Positions 43,190 to 53,860 of a stretch of 64,000 bases of DNA are shown one piece after another (within the stretch, counting starts at the first letter, position 1; every line of letters starts with the position of its first letter). Both the position numbers and the translations under genes were made by a program. Source of the stretch: Notamacropus eugenii (Eukaryota > Chordata > Mammalia > Diprotodontia > Macropodidae); contig NC_092872.1 in the NCBI RefSeq assembly GCF_028372415.1, positions 516,584,224 through 516,648,223 of the forward strand, read 5' to 3'. The notes under the pieces are model-generated. The model had not been told where the DNA came from, made no database searches, and was given only the letters and a program-made list of their open reading frames with translations.

Positions 43190-43460
43190 CAAGGCTATCA
43201 CAAATTGGGAAGAACATTGTGGGGTGGTGAAAAGAACACTCAAAGATCTGAGTTCAAGGTCCAACCCTACCATTTAATGGCTGTGTGACATTGGACAAAT
43301 TGCATCATTTCTGAGTCGTAGTTTTCTCATCTGCAAGATACTGATAAATAAGAAGCCACTCAGTCCCACTGATCCTCAGTTTCCTTTTCTGCAAAATGAA
43401 GTACTTGGACTAGGTGGGTGTCCAAGATCTCTTCTAGCTCTAAATCTTCGGTTCTAGGGC
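43190..43460 (+). mobile_element. Two MIR copies
   Basis: gatctgagttcaaggtccaac with gttttctcatctgcaagata; then cctcagtttccttttctgca and aagatctcttctagctctaaa. Confidence 0.7.
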
Positions 43461-43629
43461 TCAGGAGTAGCTGTAGATGCACAGGGAAGCCTAATGTGCT
43501 TTGTTCTGTGCTCAGGGATTTCTCACCTGTCTCTTCAGTTTTATCTTTGCTTTCCAGCATCTACCACCAAGTTATTTTGCTAAGTCACAAGCCACTCTAC
43601 AATCTGTCTGTCTACAGATTATACCACAA

Positions 43630-43805
43630 AGAGGGAGGTTCTAATTCCAGTTTGGTTACTAGTTCACTATACTAACTTAGGCAAATCACCTAATTGTCTC
43701 AGTTTCCTTTTCTGTTCAATGGGGATAATGACCCCAACTCTTCCAACATCACAGGAGGTGATGATAACAGTCAGAATGCAAAATTCAATTCCAACCTTGA
43801 TGACT
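43630..43805 (+). mobile_element. MIR
   Basis: ttaggcaaatcacctaattg, cagtttccttttctgttcaa. Confidence 0.65.
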
Positions 43806-43809
43806 AAGT

Positions 43810-44055
43810 AGGTGATACTGTTGTTGGTCAGTTGTGTTGAACTCTTCATGACTCCACAGACCCACAGATTATCCATGGGGTTTTCCTGGCAAAGATATTG
43901 GAGTGGTTCGACATTTATTTCTCCAGTGGATTAAACAGAGGTTAAGTGACTTGCCCAGGGTCACACAGCTAGTAAGTGTCTGAGGCCAGATTCAAACTCA
44001 GGTCTTCTTGATTCCAAGAACAGAGGTCTATCCATTGAGCCATCTAGCTTACTCT
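43810..44055 (-). mobile_element. MAR1/SINE1
   Basis: tgttgttggtcagttgtgtt, ttttcctggcaaagatattg, agggtcacacagctagtaag, head tccattgagccatctagctt. Confidence 0.9.
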
Positions 44056-44094
44056 AGTAGGTGACTCAGGTGACATAACTCTTTCAATGCTCAG

Positions 44095-44300
44095 AATGAG
44101 AGGCATCATGGCAAAATGAATAGACAGCCACAGTAGGGGAGACCTGAATTCAAGTCCCGCCTTGGACACACACTAGCTACATGACCTGAGCAGTTCTCTT
44201 AACTATTCAATGCCCCTAGGCAGAATTCTGTGAGTTACAGAGTGGGTGCTAATCTGTAGCAGCAGAGGGTGTTTTCTCATCAGAAATTCTCTAAATCAAT
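44095..44300 (+). mobile_element. MIR, truncated
   Basis: gacctgaattcaagtcccgc and tacatgacctgagcagttct. Confidence 0.7.
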
Positions 44301-44309
44301 GACATCACA

Positions 44310-44435
44310 GGTATAGATGTATGTGTGTATCTATGTGCATGTATACACATGGTCATTAATGTGTATGTGTGTGTACATATATATGTATGTATATACATAT
44401 ATATACACATATGTATTATAGGCATATACACATAT
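44310..44435. repeat. (TATG/TGTA)n simple repeat
   Basis: Long imperfect gtat/atat alternation. Confidence 0.9.
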
Positions 44436-44505
44436 TTCCTAAGCCCTTCACATTCACAGAATCACAGTAGCTCTTGTGTGCAGCATCATGTTATTTCAAC
44501 TTTGT

Positions 44506-44548
44506 ACACACACACATACACACGCACACACACACACACACACACACA
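44506..44548. repeat. (CA)n microsatellite
   Basis: With single T and G interruptions. Confidence 0.95.
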
Positions 44549-44754
44549 TCCCACAATAGTGCTAGGCACTGAGAAAGATAGAAAGTTGAAATAAAGCATG
44601 GTACTGTGATTCTGTGATTGTGGAGGACCTGGATTCTCCAGCAGAAGAGTGTGAACTCTATCTAATAGGAAATAGGGAGCCAGTGAAGATTTTTGAGTGG
44701 AATGAAGACATAATCCTACCTAAAATGTAAAAAAGATTACAGGAGGGGATTGAG

Positions 44755-45000
44755 TGGGGGTGGGAATGATAATAGCTAATATTTATAGAGAATTTTAAGG
44801 TTTCAAAGTGCATTACATATATTATCTCATTTGCTCCTCCCAACAACTCTGTGAGATAGCTAATATTATTACTTTCATTTTACAAATGAGGAAATCGAGG
44901 TTGAGAGAGGTTAAGTGACTTGTCCAAGGTCACACAGCTATGTGTCTGAGACGAATCTTCCTGACTACAAGTCCAGTGTTCTATTCACTAAGTTAGGATG
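44755..45000 (-). mobile_element. THER1 near full length
   Basis: aataatagctaatatttata-type end, tttcaaagtgcattacatat, caacaactctgtgagatagc, gttaagtgacttgtccaagg. Confidence 0.85.
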
Positions 45001-45079
45001 CTTCTTAAAGGGGCAACTTTTAAAAAGGGAAGCACCTCTAAAGGTGTTATTGTAATAGTCTACCCAAATGGTAATAAGC

Positions 45080-45260
45080 TACTACACTAGAATCACAGAT
45101 TTAGAGCTGGAAGAGTCCTTAGAGGTCACCACGTCAAAACATCTCATTTTGCAGATGAGGAAACTGAAACCAGAGAAATGATGTGCTTTGCCCAGTATCA
45201 CACAGGTGGTGGTTGGCATAGGTGGGATTCAAACCTAAGTCTACTGACTCCACTCTACAT
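45080..45260 (-). mobile_element. MIR with L3-like end
   Basis: atttagagctggaagagtcc, ttttgcagatgaggaaactg, ctactgactccactctacat. Confidence 0.8.
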
Positions 45261-45471
45261 CAATGGTGACAAACTAAATAGAAACGGGAACCACTAAGCC
45301 ATACATAAGGATCCCTGGGGATACATATTGACTTAGTTTTCAAATGTAATATTATTTATCCTTTATTGCATTTTATTTACTTTTTAAAATATTTCCCAAT
45401 TACATTTTAATCTGATTCAGGCTACACTGGGTAGTGTTGTAGGTCCCTAAACTGTGTATTTGATATCTCTG
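45261..45471. mobile_element. hAT-type element (211 bp)
   Basis: Starts caatggtgacaaactaaatag and ends gatatctctg; interior ataaggatccctggggatac, tattgacttagttttcaaatg, atttcccaattacattttaat. Flanked by ctctacat (45253-45260) and ctctacac (45472-45479), 7 of 8 identical. Resembles a common marsupial hAT MITE. Confidence 0.8.
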
Positions 45472-45547
45472 CTCTACACTATTCTGCCTCTAGAATAATA
45501 AGTGGAAATTCTAGTGGGAATAGGTAGGAGGGGACAGATTGAGAGAT

Positions 45548-45800
45548 CCTGTGAAGGCAGCTAGGTGGGTCAGTGGATAGAGTTCTGGGCTTGGAGTCAG
45601 GAAGACTTGAATTTAAATCTGACTTCAGACACTTACTAGCTGGGCAAGTCACTTAACCTCTGTTTGCCTGATCCACTGGAGAAAGAAATGGCAAACCATT
45701 CCAGTATCTTTGTCAAGAAAACCCATGGATGGCATCGGTGTACTATGGTCCATGGAATCACAAAGAGTTGGACACAACTGAACAAAACAACATCAATAGA
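45548..45800 (+). mobile_element. MAR1/SINE1
   Basis: Head ggcagctaggtgggtcagtgg, cttggagtcaggaagacttg, tgatccactggagaaagaaat, end gttggacacaactgaacaaa. Confidence 0.9.
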
Positions 45801-45994
45801 GGTGAAATTAGTAACTCCTCTGCTATGAAAGGTGAGAGGGAAAGGAGTGGTGAAGATGACCCCAGACATAGGGAACTGAGTGGTCCCACTGATAAAAAGA
45901 ATTATGTCAGAAGGAGGAACAGGTTTAGGGGCTTATGCTTTGGCACTGGGGACACAGAGATGAAATAAGATACTATCCCTCCCAGTTCTGCTGT

Positions 45995-46180
45995 TTTTCA
46001 CCTGTTTGACCTTGGACAAACCACTTAACTCATTTGAGCCTGTTTCCTCATCTGTAAAGTGAATGAGATTGGACTTGCCAAACTCTAATATCACTCCCAG
46101 ATCTTGACCTAGCACAGTAACTAATTACAAATAATTGGCAACTTAATGTTTGTTGATTGATTGATCTATGATCCTATGAT
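45995..46180 (+). mobile_element. MIR with L3-like tail
   Basis: tgaccttggacaaaccactt, tttcctcatctgtaaagtga, then ttgattgattgatctatgat. Confidence 0.75.
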
Positions 46181-46479
46181 CCCTGGCATCAAGTGGTTTA
46201 CATTCTAATAGGTAAAATGAGAAATATGAATAAACAAGTCAACAGGAAGAGGGAGTTTGATGAGCATAAAGGAAAAACCCAAAGGATTATGAAAAAAAGA
46301 GTTATACAAATATTGAGGGATTATCATTATGATCTTTATTTTCTCAGACAAAATTTTCCTAGCTCTGTATTCTTCATTCAGAGGAGATAGAGTAAAAGAG
46401 ATACTGATCCCTGGCTAGCAATATTACAAGCCCATATTTTCAATAGCAATTCCCTATTTGCAAAGAATCTCCTTCCTAT

Positions 46480-46670
46480 AAAGTTCTGTGAAGCAGATAA
46501 TACATATTTAGTATCATTCTCGCTTCAAAGAAGAGGAAACTGAGGCCCAGAGGTGAGATGACTTACCCCAAAGGTAAACAACTACTGTAGGACCTATGAG
46601 AGTTGGAACTAGAACTTGGATCTTCTGAAATCATGTCCAATATGCTCGCCACTACACCCTATGGCCTCTC
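46480..46670 (-). mobile_element. MIR
   Basis: aagaagaggaaactgaggccc, ggaactagaacttggatcttc, cactacaccctatggcctc. Confidence 0.75.
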
Positions 46671-46751
46671 CACTCTGGAGAAAAAGGACCCTAGGATTTA
46701 GGACTTGGTAAGGATTTTGTGATGCTCCCTCCCTCTTCCTTTTCCCAACTC

Positions 46752-46752
<1 letters not shown>

Positions 46753-46786
<34 letters not shown>
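46753..46786. repeat. (CA)n microsatellite
   Basis: 17 perfect units. Confidence 0.95.
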
Positions 46787-46789
<3 letters not shown>

Positions 46790-47340
46790 ACCTCTCTTGC
46801 CAGCCCTTCTACATTTAACTAATTTTCAGGTGCCACCCAATGCCAAAAATGGACACTTGGCACTCAAGCTTTCTAAATTTTCCCTCCTTTTTCTTGATGC
46901 CAAGTGGCTCCTGGCCATTAATTCCTCTCCCTGGGGGCAGGGTCCCAGACACATAAAAAGGTCTGAGAGAAGGGGGAGGTCTGAGTAAGATGAGAGCAGA
47001 GTGGAGTTACAGGCGTTGTGCCATGTGAATATCTATTTGTCTGTCTGTCTGAGTGGGACTTGCTACTAAAACAATGCCAGACACCCTATTAATTAATATC
47101 ATTATCTATGACACACCTTATAAGTTCACACTGGCCACGCCCACTCATTGCTCTTCCAGACTTCAGAATAGAACTGATCCCTGGGACCAGAGGCTTAGTG
47201 GCTTGCCAGTAAGCCTGAAAGGGTCCCAGTCGAATGAAGGACTATAAGAGGGTCAGGCCTACCTGGCTACAGAGAGGTGGAAATCTTCCATCAGCCCAAT
47301 CCCAAACAGGGGCTATTAGCAGGGGCCTTTCACTTCCGTC
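46787..47340. other. Unassigned unique sequence
   Basis: No family recognised. It contains a tgccaag / cttggca-type small inversion near 46850-46900. Several short frames, none supported. Confidence 0.4.
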
Positions 47341-47344
47341 TGGC

Positions 47345-47600
47345 ATACACGATGCTCATTCCTACTTTCCCTGACATACCCTATTCTCTTGATAAATCAA
47401 GTCCCACCTTGGCCAGGAAGGCTTCTCTGACTGCTGGATTCTTATTGGATTTTTCTTCATGTTACTATTTTGATGATTATGAAATTATCAAAGCTTAAAG
47501 ATATGTTCTCTTTTAGGTATGGATGCCTTGCCTTCCCACCTAGGTTGTGAGTTCCATTAAGACCTGGACTGAACCATATGGTCATAGCATCTTCAAGCTA
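47345..47600 (+). mobile_element. L2 3' end, diverged
   Basis: ttggccaggaaggcttctctg, actattttgatgattatgaa, aggttgtgagttccattaag. Confidence 0.55.
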
Positions 47601-47819
47601 GAGACAGAGGCAGAGGTATGCTCAAGACAACCTGGAACAGTCCACAAGAGTCGAATGCTAAATTTTCAGTGAACTTTTCTATCTCAGAAATAGACAAACG
47701 CTACAAGTCAGGGCTCGATTGATTATTTTATTGATCGCCCAGCCTTAACAAAGTGATGGAGAAAAGATATGGATTGAACTTTAAAATGCCCCTGAAATAC
47801 ATTTACCAGCACACCTCTA

Positions 47820-48005
47820 GGTGGAAGGGACCACAGAAATCATGGAGACTTATCCCTCTTTTATAAATAAGGAAACTAAAACTCAGAAAAGTTAAGTGAC
47901 TTGTCCAGAGTCACACAGCTACCAAGTGTCTCAGGCATGATCTGAACCCGAGGCAGGTTTTCTTGACTCCAAGTCCAGAGTTGTACTTACTGTACCATCC
48001 TGCCT
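47820..48005 (-). mobile_element. MIR
   Basis: taaggaaactaaaactcag, cttgtccagagtcacacagc, ttcttgactccaagtccag. Confidence 0.8.
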
Positions 48006-48059
48006 CGATAGTCTTCCCCTTCTAGGTTACTCAAAGGGATTGGACACACAATATGAACT

Positions 48060-48720
48060 TAATGTGATAAATGAGAGCAGAGTGGTACAGTGGGTAAAAA
48101 AAATCAAAAGGTTGGAATTTGAATCACAGCTGTTACTTTTTACCTGTGTAACCTTGGGCAAGTCCCTTCGCAATCTCTGGACTGGTTTCCTCATCTACAA
48201 AATGGACCTTAAAGCGCTGCATCAGTATAAGCTGTTACTGTATTATGTATGGATAAAGTTCCTGTCTTTGGGGGAGCCAATGTGGTGAAGTGGAAAGTGT
48301 ATTGGCCCTCAAGTGAGAGCACCTGGGTTCTGACACCTACTAGCAGTGTGACTTTGGGTAAGTCACTTAACTTTTCTGAGTCAGTTTCCTCATTTGAAAA
48401 ACGAGACAGTTGGTCTAAATGGCTTTCTCAACATAGATGAATGAGTGGTCCTATGACAGACATAGTTCTAAATCTTAGGGTGAGTGTAAGGCCTTTATTT
48501 CTCTGACCTCAGTTTCTTCTTCTATAAAAAGGGCATAATAATACTTGCACTACTTCCCTATCTCAAGTGTACTGTGGCGAAAACACTATTTAGACATTGA
48601 AGTTATTATTTGACGTAGTAAAAAAAGCAGTGGATTTGTAAGAAGAACCAAGTTCAAATCTAATCTCTGGTTTTTTTTTTTGTTACCTGCATGATTTTCA
48701 GTCATCACTTAAACTTCCTA
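48060..48720 (+). mobile_element. Three sense MIR copies
   Basis: 48065-48235 (taaccttgggcaagtccctt), 48275-48470 (tgactttgggtaagtcactt, ending ggctttctcaacatag), 48480-48620 (cctcagtttcttcttctata). Weak further MIR words continue to 48720. Confidence 0.7.
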
Positions 48721-49690
48721 GGCTTCAGTTTTCCCTCCTTCTTCTTCTGCTATCTTTCTTTCCTGTTCTTTTTCCATTTTCTTCTTCCAGTACTTTGGTA
48801 TCCCCATGGCCTGCAGAGAAATTGTTTTGGGGTCCCTTGGGGGTTTGCTGATCTCAGCTTCAGGGGAAGGCAAAAGAAGTCAGACAAAAGAAGGATATGT
48901 GCCAGGGCTTGACTTGGAGAAAGCCCTAGACCTATTCTGTGTCCCCAGGCCCATAAAAGACCCAGTTTATCCAGCAGTCCTGATCCCTACCCTCCATAGT
49001 GATCACCATAAGCCAGATCCTCTCAAAGGACTGCCTCCAGATGAGGATGCCCATTGGAGTGAATGGATTCCTGCTCCTTGGAAATGCTTCAGACAACCCC
49101 CTCTCCAAACTCCTCACCTTGGGAACTAGCTCCAGAGCCCCACTACTCAAGCCTAACTGACTACATTTTGTGCCCTATTGCTTTGCAACTGAAGACAACC
49201 TGCCATACCCAGACCTGCCGTAGCAGACTGCTCAACCTTGGCTTCAGGACCAATTCCCATGATACAAAATGTAAGAAAATGTGTCCCCTTTCCTTCCTTC
49301 CTCATAGGGGCCACATCAAATTGTATATCTAAATATTTCACATTATAAATATAAATACTGATTTTAAAAAAAAGAATTTGCAAATATCTGATATGGGGGC
49401 TATACTGCTTAATCCAGGATAACCGGGCTCCTGGAGTACTTCATTTGAATGGTACATGGGTAGGTGAGTAAACTGCTAGGTGGAGTTGGGGAAGACATCC
49501 TTTGGTTCTTAGTGCCTTTGACAGCAAAAATAGGTGGGTTTCTGAACCTGTATATGCAGAGATTGGAGGAGATGCTTCTGAATTCCCTCAGGAAAACTCG
49601 AATGAGTCTTCTGATTCTCAGTGCCTCGGTTTCCCCATTAATCACATACACACAGAGATTGCTTAAAGACTGTGAAACTGGCATGGCTGT
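48721..49690. other. Unassigned unique sequence
   Basis: Nearly 1 kb upstream of the CpG island with no repeat recognised. A 107-codon frame (48806-49129) and a 97-codon frame (49464-49757) have no recognised domain. 49320-49380 is A/T-rich. An exon here cannot be excluded but is not supported. Confidence 0.4.
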
Positions 49691-49830
49691 AGTAGAAGAT
49701 GTAAGAGCCAGAAGACCCGGTATGGAATGTTGGCTCTTCCGTTTACTACCTAAGTGACCCTGGGCAAGTACCTTCTTTCTGTGGAGAAATAATCTCCAAA
49801 TTTCCTTCCAGTTTTAAAGCCTATGCCCCC
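49690..49830 (+). mobile_element. MIR
   Basis: gaagacccggtatggaatgtt, aagtgaccctgggcaagtac. Confidence 0.7.
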
Positions 49831-50517
49831 ATGACCCTTCCTACACCTGGTCATTGAGTCGACTTTCTGAGTCAGCCTACAGTCCCTCGGAAACGTCCCA
49901 AGCCCAGTCCTTTGCGATCCTATGCCGCGACTCTGGAGATCCCTGCGCAAAGCCGGAGGCCGGGGTGGGGCGGGCAGCAGGTGTGCATCAACAGCCTCGG
50001 AAGGTGCTCGCAGCTCTAGCGCCCGAGTCACCCCCTTGCTCTGCCCCTCCTCCCTCCCTGAGTGTCCTTGGCTGGGGACTACCCCCACCCCCACCCCCGG
50101 GATCGGCCTGTGGCTGGAAGCAGGGAGCTGGAGGGAGGTGACAGATGAAGGGAGAGGGGCAGGTAGGCGGGGAAGGCTGGGAGGAGGAAATGTTGAATGG
50201 GAATCGGAAACCCGGGGACGAGTGGGGCCGTGATTCATCGGGAGCTGCCTCCCTCCTCCCGAGCCCAGCTCCAGCCCGGGGAGGCTCTCCCAGCAGAGAT
50301 CTGGGCCCTCCAGCCCGGGCTTCCCAGGAACTTGGGGGAAGGCGGCAGGCTGCGGGGCGCGAGGGGCCACGGTTTGGCTGCAAGGGAGGCCAGGCCGGCC
50401 TGGACGAAGGCTGGGCCGGAGCGGGGTGGAGCGAGGGAGCCCGCTGGGTCAGCTCCGCGGCCCGGGCTTAGCTCCGCGGGGCAGCCGTGCTCTCGCGCTC
50501 GTGTCCTGCGCGCTTAC

Positions 50518-50790
50518 CAGGGCCTGATTAATCACTTCCTGCCAGTCAGTGCTGATGCCTCCCCTGCGGCCGGCCCCAGCCCCTGGCCCTGGTCCTGGCT
50601 CCCGCCCCGGCTCCAGCCCCTGCCCCAGCCCCTGGCCCTGGTCCTGGCTCCCGCCCCGGCTCCAGCCCCGGGCTCTGCTCCGCCGCGCTGCGCCCCTTGC
50701 CCCCCGCCGGGCTTTCGACCTGCAGGGCCTGGCGCCGGCCGCTGCCTGAGGCGAGGCGGGGGGTTGGGGGGGCGGAGGGAAGCCTTCAGC
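50518..50790 (-). other. Possible 5' untranslated exon, minus strand
   Basis: If transcription runs leftward, this CpG-island segment would end at the donor ggccctg|gtaagcg. The frame entering the donor is open from a TGA near 50793 and ends DWQEVINQAL, but it has no ATG, so it would be 5' UTR, or a non-AUG or non-coding exon. This is inference from one splice motif. Confidence 0.25.
50574..50671. repeat. Tandem duplication, 49-bp period, in the CpG island
   Basis: Copy 1 starts at 50574 and copy 2 at 50623; the shared 47 bases (from ccccagcccctggccctgg to ggctccagcccc) are identical. Confidence 0.95.
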
Positions 50791-51254
50791 TCATCGAAAG
50801 TGCTGTGTCATCTTCTCTATCATGTGGCTCTTTTGGTCATTAATAACCCAAGTTCTGGGAAACTCAGGGGCGGATTCCAGGAAGGGGGTCAGTAAGTTCA
50901 GTAAACAGATTTTTTTATTAGAAGTTGAAGGAGACGCAGAGTTTTCGTGGATCCCCAGGGGTGGAGAGGCTTTGGAGGGGGCTGGGGGTGGGGCAGGGGA
51001 GGAGATCTGGTGCCAAAGGATCCACAGGAATTCACTTTTAGTTCTAGGGCCCCCATCTCCACCGCTAATCCTAGGCTTTCGGCTTGGCAGCACTTTAGGG
51101 GTGCTGTACTCTCAAACCCCTTCTCCTTAGAAGAGGAAACTACTTGCCCGTTCATACAGAAAAGTCTAAACTAGAATCCAGATCCCGCAGCTGAGGCTAG
51201 AACTCTTCTCACGATTCCAAGCTGGCTGCTTCCTTTCCTTCTTGTCACTGTTAT
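50791..51254. other. Unique sequence beside the CpG island, with a MIR scrap
   Basis: cggctcttttggtcattaata-type AT-rich word at 50825-50845, then unassigned sequence. 51110-51200 has weak antisense MIR words (agaggaaactacttgcccg). Confidence 0.4.
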
Positions 51255-51640
51255 TTGTCCTTCGTTCTTTCAGTGAGCACCTACTGTGTGCAAAGCATTT
51301 TGTCGCTACGGACAAAGCAACAACCACAGTCAAGATGAGACTTTAGCTGAGACTTGAAGGAAGTCAGGGAAGCCAGAAAACAGAAGAGAATCCCAGGCTT
51401 GGGGGGACAGACTGTGAAAATGGTCCGAGTTGGGGAGATGGAATGTCTCCCGGGAGGAACCTCAAGGAGACTAAAGGCACTGGATGGAAGTGTTTGGAGG
51501 GCGCAGTAAGATGTAAGACGCTTGGAAAGGTAGGAGGAGGCCAAGTTAGGAAGGTCTTTGAACACCAACCTGGATTTTATATTTGATCCTGAAAGTGATT
51601 AGGAGCCACTTAAGAATAAGGAAAGCGGGAATTTGTTTTG
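51255..51640 (-). mobile_element. L2, antisense
   Basis: agcacctactgtgtgcaaagc is the 3' terminus. The minus frame keeps LASLTSFKSQLKSHL, the L2 reverse-transcriptase end. ttgaacaccaacctggattt and ttgatcctgaaagtgattagg follow. Confidence 0.9.
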
Positions 51641-51651
51641 CTTGATTTCAT

Positions 51652-51706
51652 TCATGTATATATATATGTGTATATACATACACATATATATACACATATA
51701 TGTTAC
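51652..51706. repeat. (TATG/CATA)n simple repeat
   Basis: Self-complementary catgtatatatatatgtg / cacatatatacacat runs. Confidence 0.9.
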
Positions 51707-51949
51707 AACGGTTTTTTTTTTAAGGGATGGAGAAATGGGGGAAGAGTAAATATTCACTGAAAAAATAAAATATATAACTTTAAAAAATAAATGAATGAGT
51801 GGGAATTAGGGGACAGGATGGAAGTAGAGCAATAACTTCAGGGTTTTTCAACTATGCCATCCTCTAGCTGACTGTGTGATGGAGGACTCAGTATTCCCAT
51901 CTATACGTCTAGCAAAAGTGGTTTGAAGCACCAGGTGGGAATTTATAAT

Positions 51950-52090
51950 ATCAACGAATCAAAGAAAAGTTGAGTTGGAAGGGACATCAGAAAGTGGGTC
52001 ATTCTATTCATAGCTGAATAGGAACTCCCATAACATGTCTGGCAAATGGTCATCTTTTTCTTGAAGATATAGGCCCAGAGCTGGTAAAAA
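51950..52090 (-). mobile_element. MIR/L3 fragment
   Basis: gttgagttggaagggacatc and catgtctggcaaatggtcat. Confidence 0.55.
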
Positions 52091-52269
52091 TCAGGATAGT
52101 AGTTTAGCTATTACCGCAGTCAGGAGTCTCTGATGTGGCCTCTGAGCATGGGTCCAATAAGAATAATAGGAAAAGAATTGATCTTAGAAGGATGTGGATG
52201 TTTTCTAGAGGCACAAAAAAGACTTGTAGTTATTAGTTTAATCATGTGGTAAGTTGCTTAGCGAGTATT

Positions 52270-52430
52270 GTTGGATTCAAAATTCGGCATTTATTAAATC
52301 CCTATTGATTCCAGGGCCCTGTACCAACACTGGAGGTAGAAAAAAAGAAAAATGGCATAATCCCTGTCCTCCAGTGTAGTGGCTAGGGGGGAGGTGGGGA
52401 AGAAATAGAACATAAGTAAATGAATGAATA
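52270..52430 (-). mobile_element. L2 3' end fragment
   Basis: cggcatttattaaatccctat, cataatccctgtcctccagtg. Confidence 0.65.
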
Positions 52431-53190
52431 ATTTATTATTTGGCTGTCCTTACTGAACCTTTGCACCAGTTCAGAGGGGAATTATTCTGTCCAAGCAAAT
52501 GAATTGAAAATATTCAATCTCGGACAGATGATGAAGCATGCAACCCACCTCCTGACATAGAAGACATGAACTCAAGGTGCCAAAAGGTGACAGATATTTT
52601 GTTTGGAAAAGGCCAATATGGGAATTTGTTTGGCTGGACTAATCGTATTTGTTATAAAAAGTTATTTTGGGATGAGGGGTGGTTTCCCAATGGGAGGAGA
52701 AGGTAGGAAGGAGAGAAAATAAATATTTATTGATTGAAAAAAATTAATTTAATTAATATTGAATTTAATTCACTCTCAAAGTAAGCTCCAACTCAGAATA
52801 AAGTCAAATTGTCATTGTCAAAGATACTAACAGGTTTGTGCTCCCCCTGGGGCTATGAGTTGGGCTTCAGGAAACTTACCCATAGAAACCTTCAGTGATA
52901 ATCATAAAACAGATTGTTAAAAGTTAAAATCAAGTGGTAACGGCAGCCCTCCCCTCCTCCCTTCCCCAAAACAGCCTTACACCAGTACAACTGGCTATAC
53001 TCTGGACAATTGCCAGGGAAACCTTCCTCAAGGGAGGGTATGCAGGCAGGACTTGGGCAATTCCCCCAGCCCAAGCCCAGGATATGCTCCCTCCCAGATT
53101 GGAGGGGTGGAAGGAGGGCTGGGGAACTTCACTACCAGGCTCTAGGAAAAATGAAAGTGCTGCCTTATTTTAATCTGAAATCTGCCTCAT
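52431..53190. other. Unassigned sequence
   Basis: No family recognised; includes an AT-rich part (52735-52770). Frames of 60-133 codons lack support. Confidence 0.4.
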
Positions 53191-53194
53191 TAAC

Positions 53195-53515
53195 TTCCAC
53201 CCATGGCTTCCAGTTCTGCCTTCTGGGGCCTCTTCCTCAGACATTTCTTCAGATTTGTGAAGATAATAATCAGGTTCCCTCCAAGCCACTCCACCACCAC
53301 CACACCACCACCACCACCACCACCACCACCACCACCACCACTACTCCTCCAGTCTTGTCTCAGCTTCCTCATGGTTTCCAAACTCCTTACCATCTTGTCC
53401 GCCTTCTTTGAGATGCCCCTGTCAATGACCTTCCTAAAGTGCTGTGTCCATACCCAGGTCTCTAGTTGGGATCTGACCAGGCCAGAGTCCAAGGAAACTA
53501 ACCCATCCTAGTCAT
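53195..53515 (-). mobile_element. L3/CR1 with internal CCA repeat
   Basis: ttccagttctgccttctggg gcctcttcc, agatttgtgaagataataat, then the CCA run, then gtctcagcttcctcatggttt ccaaactcc, ccttcctaaagtgctgtgtcc, gatctgaccaggccagagtcc: the antisense L3 order. Confidence 0.8.
53290..53342. repeat. (CCA)n microsatellite
   Basis: About 17 units with one CACACC interruption. Long Pro/Thr and Gly/Val frames here come from the repeat. Confidence 0.95.
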
Positions 53516-53860
53516 GAGTCTTTCGTTCATCCAGCCTCAGAATGCATTCTTTATGGCAGCCTCAGTTCACAAGCCAGTTTTAGATATCTCCTCCCCTCTA
53601 TCCTACAAAATCACCTTTCTGGGTCCCTCCATCTCCTCAGCATGTCCCCATCTCCCTCCACTATATCTGTTAAAACCTCCTCCCTAATAGCAGATTAACC
53701 TGGATATTATTAACCAGTAACCAAGGTAGGTTATTGCCTGACAGTGGAGTCACCCTTCCCAAAGGGACTGGCATTTCTGTAGGGGCCATGCCTTTACCCC
53801 AGACAATTCAAATGCAACAAATGGTTCTGAAGCAGCTGCTCTGCAGAGCACTTCCATGTA
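53516..53860. promoter_or_regulatory. Unique block, candidate conserved element
   Basis: 53690-53850 has cagattaacctggatattat taaccagtaaccaagg, gacagtggagtcacccttcc and ggttctgaagcagctgctct; free of repeats. Confidence 0.35.

Larger units (their letters stand above)
49850..50790. promoter_or_regulatory. CpG island, candidate promoter
   Basis: This is the only stretch with dense CG dinucleotides (for example gcgaggggccacgg, ctccgcggcccggg, tcgcgctcgtgtcctgcgcgc), high GC and GGGCGG/CCGCCC Sp1-type boxes, in an otherwise CpG-poor window. Such islands normally mark promoters. Open frames up to 232 codons run both ways, as expected from GC-rich DNA, and none matches a protein I know. On the minus strand a consensus-like donor (ctg|gtaagc, GT at 50517-50516) ends a possible 5' exon spanning about 50518-50790. 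On the plus strand cag|gtaggc (GT at about 50163) is a weaker alternative. Direction, exon and gene are unknown. Confidence 0.65.

Noticed and set aside
49750..50895. Open frames of 131, 206 and 232 codons in the CpG island
   Set aside because: GC-rich DNA has few stop codons; frames overlap on both strands and match no protein I know.
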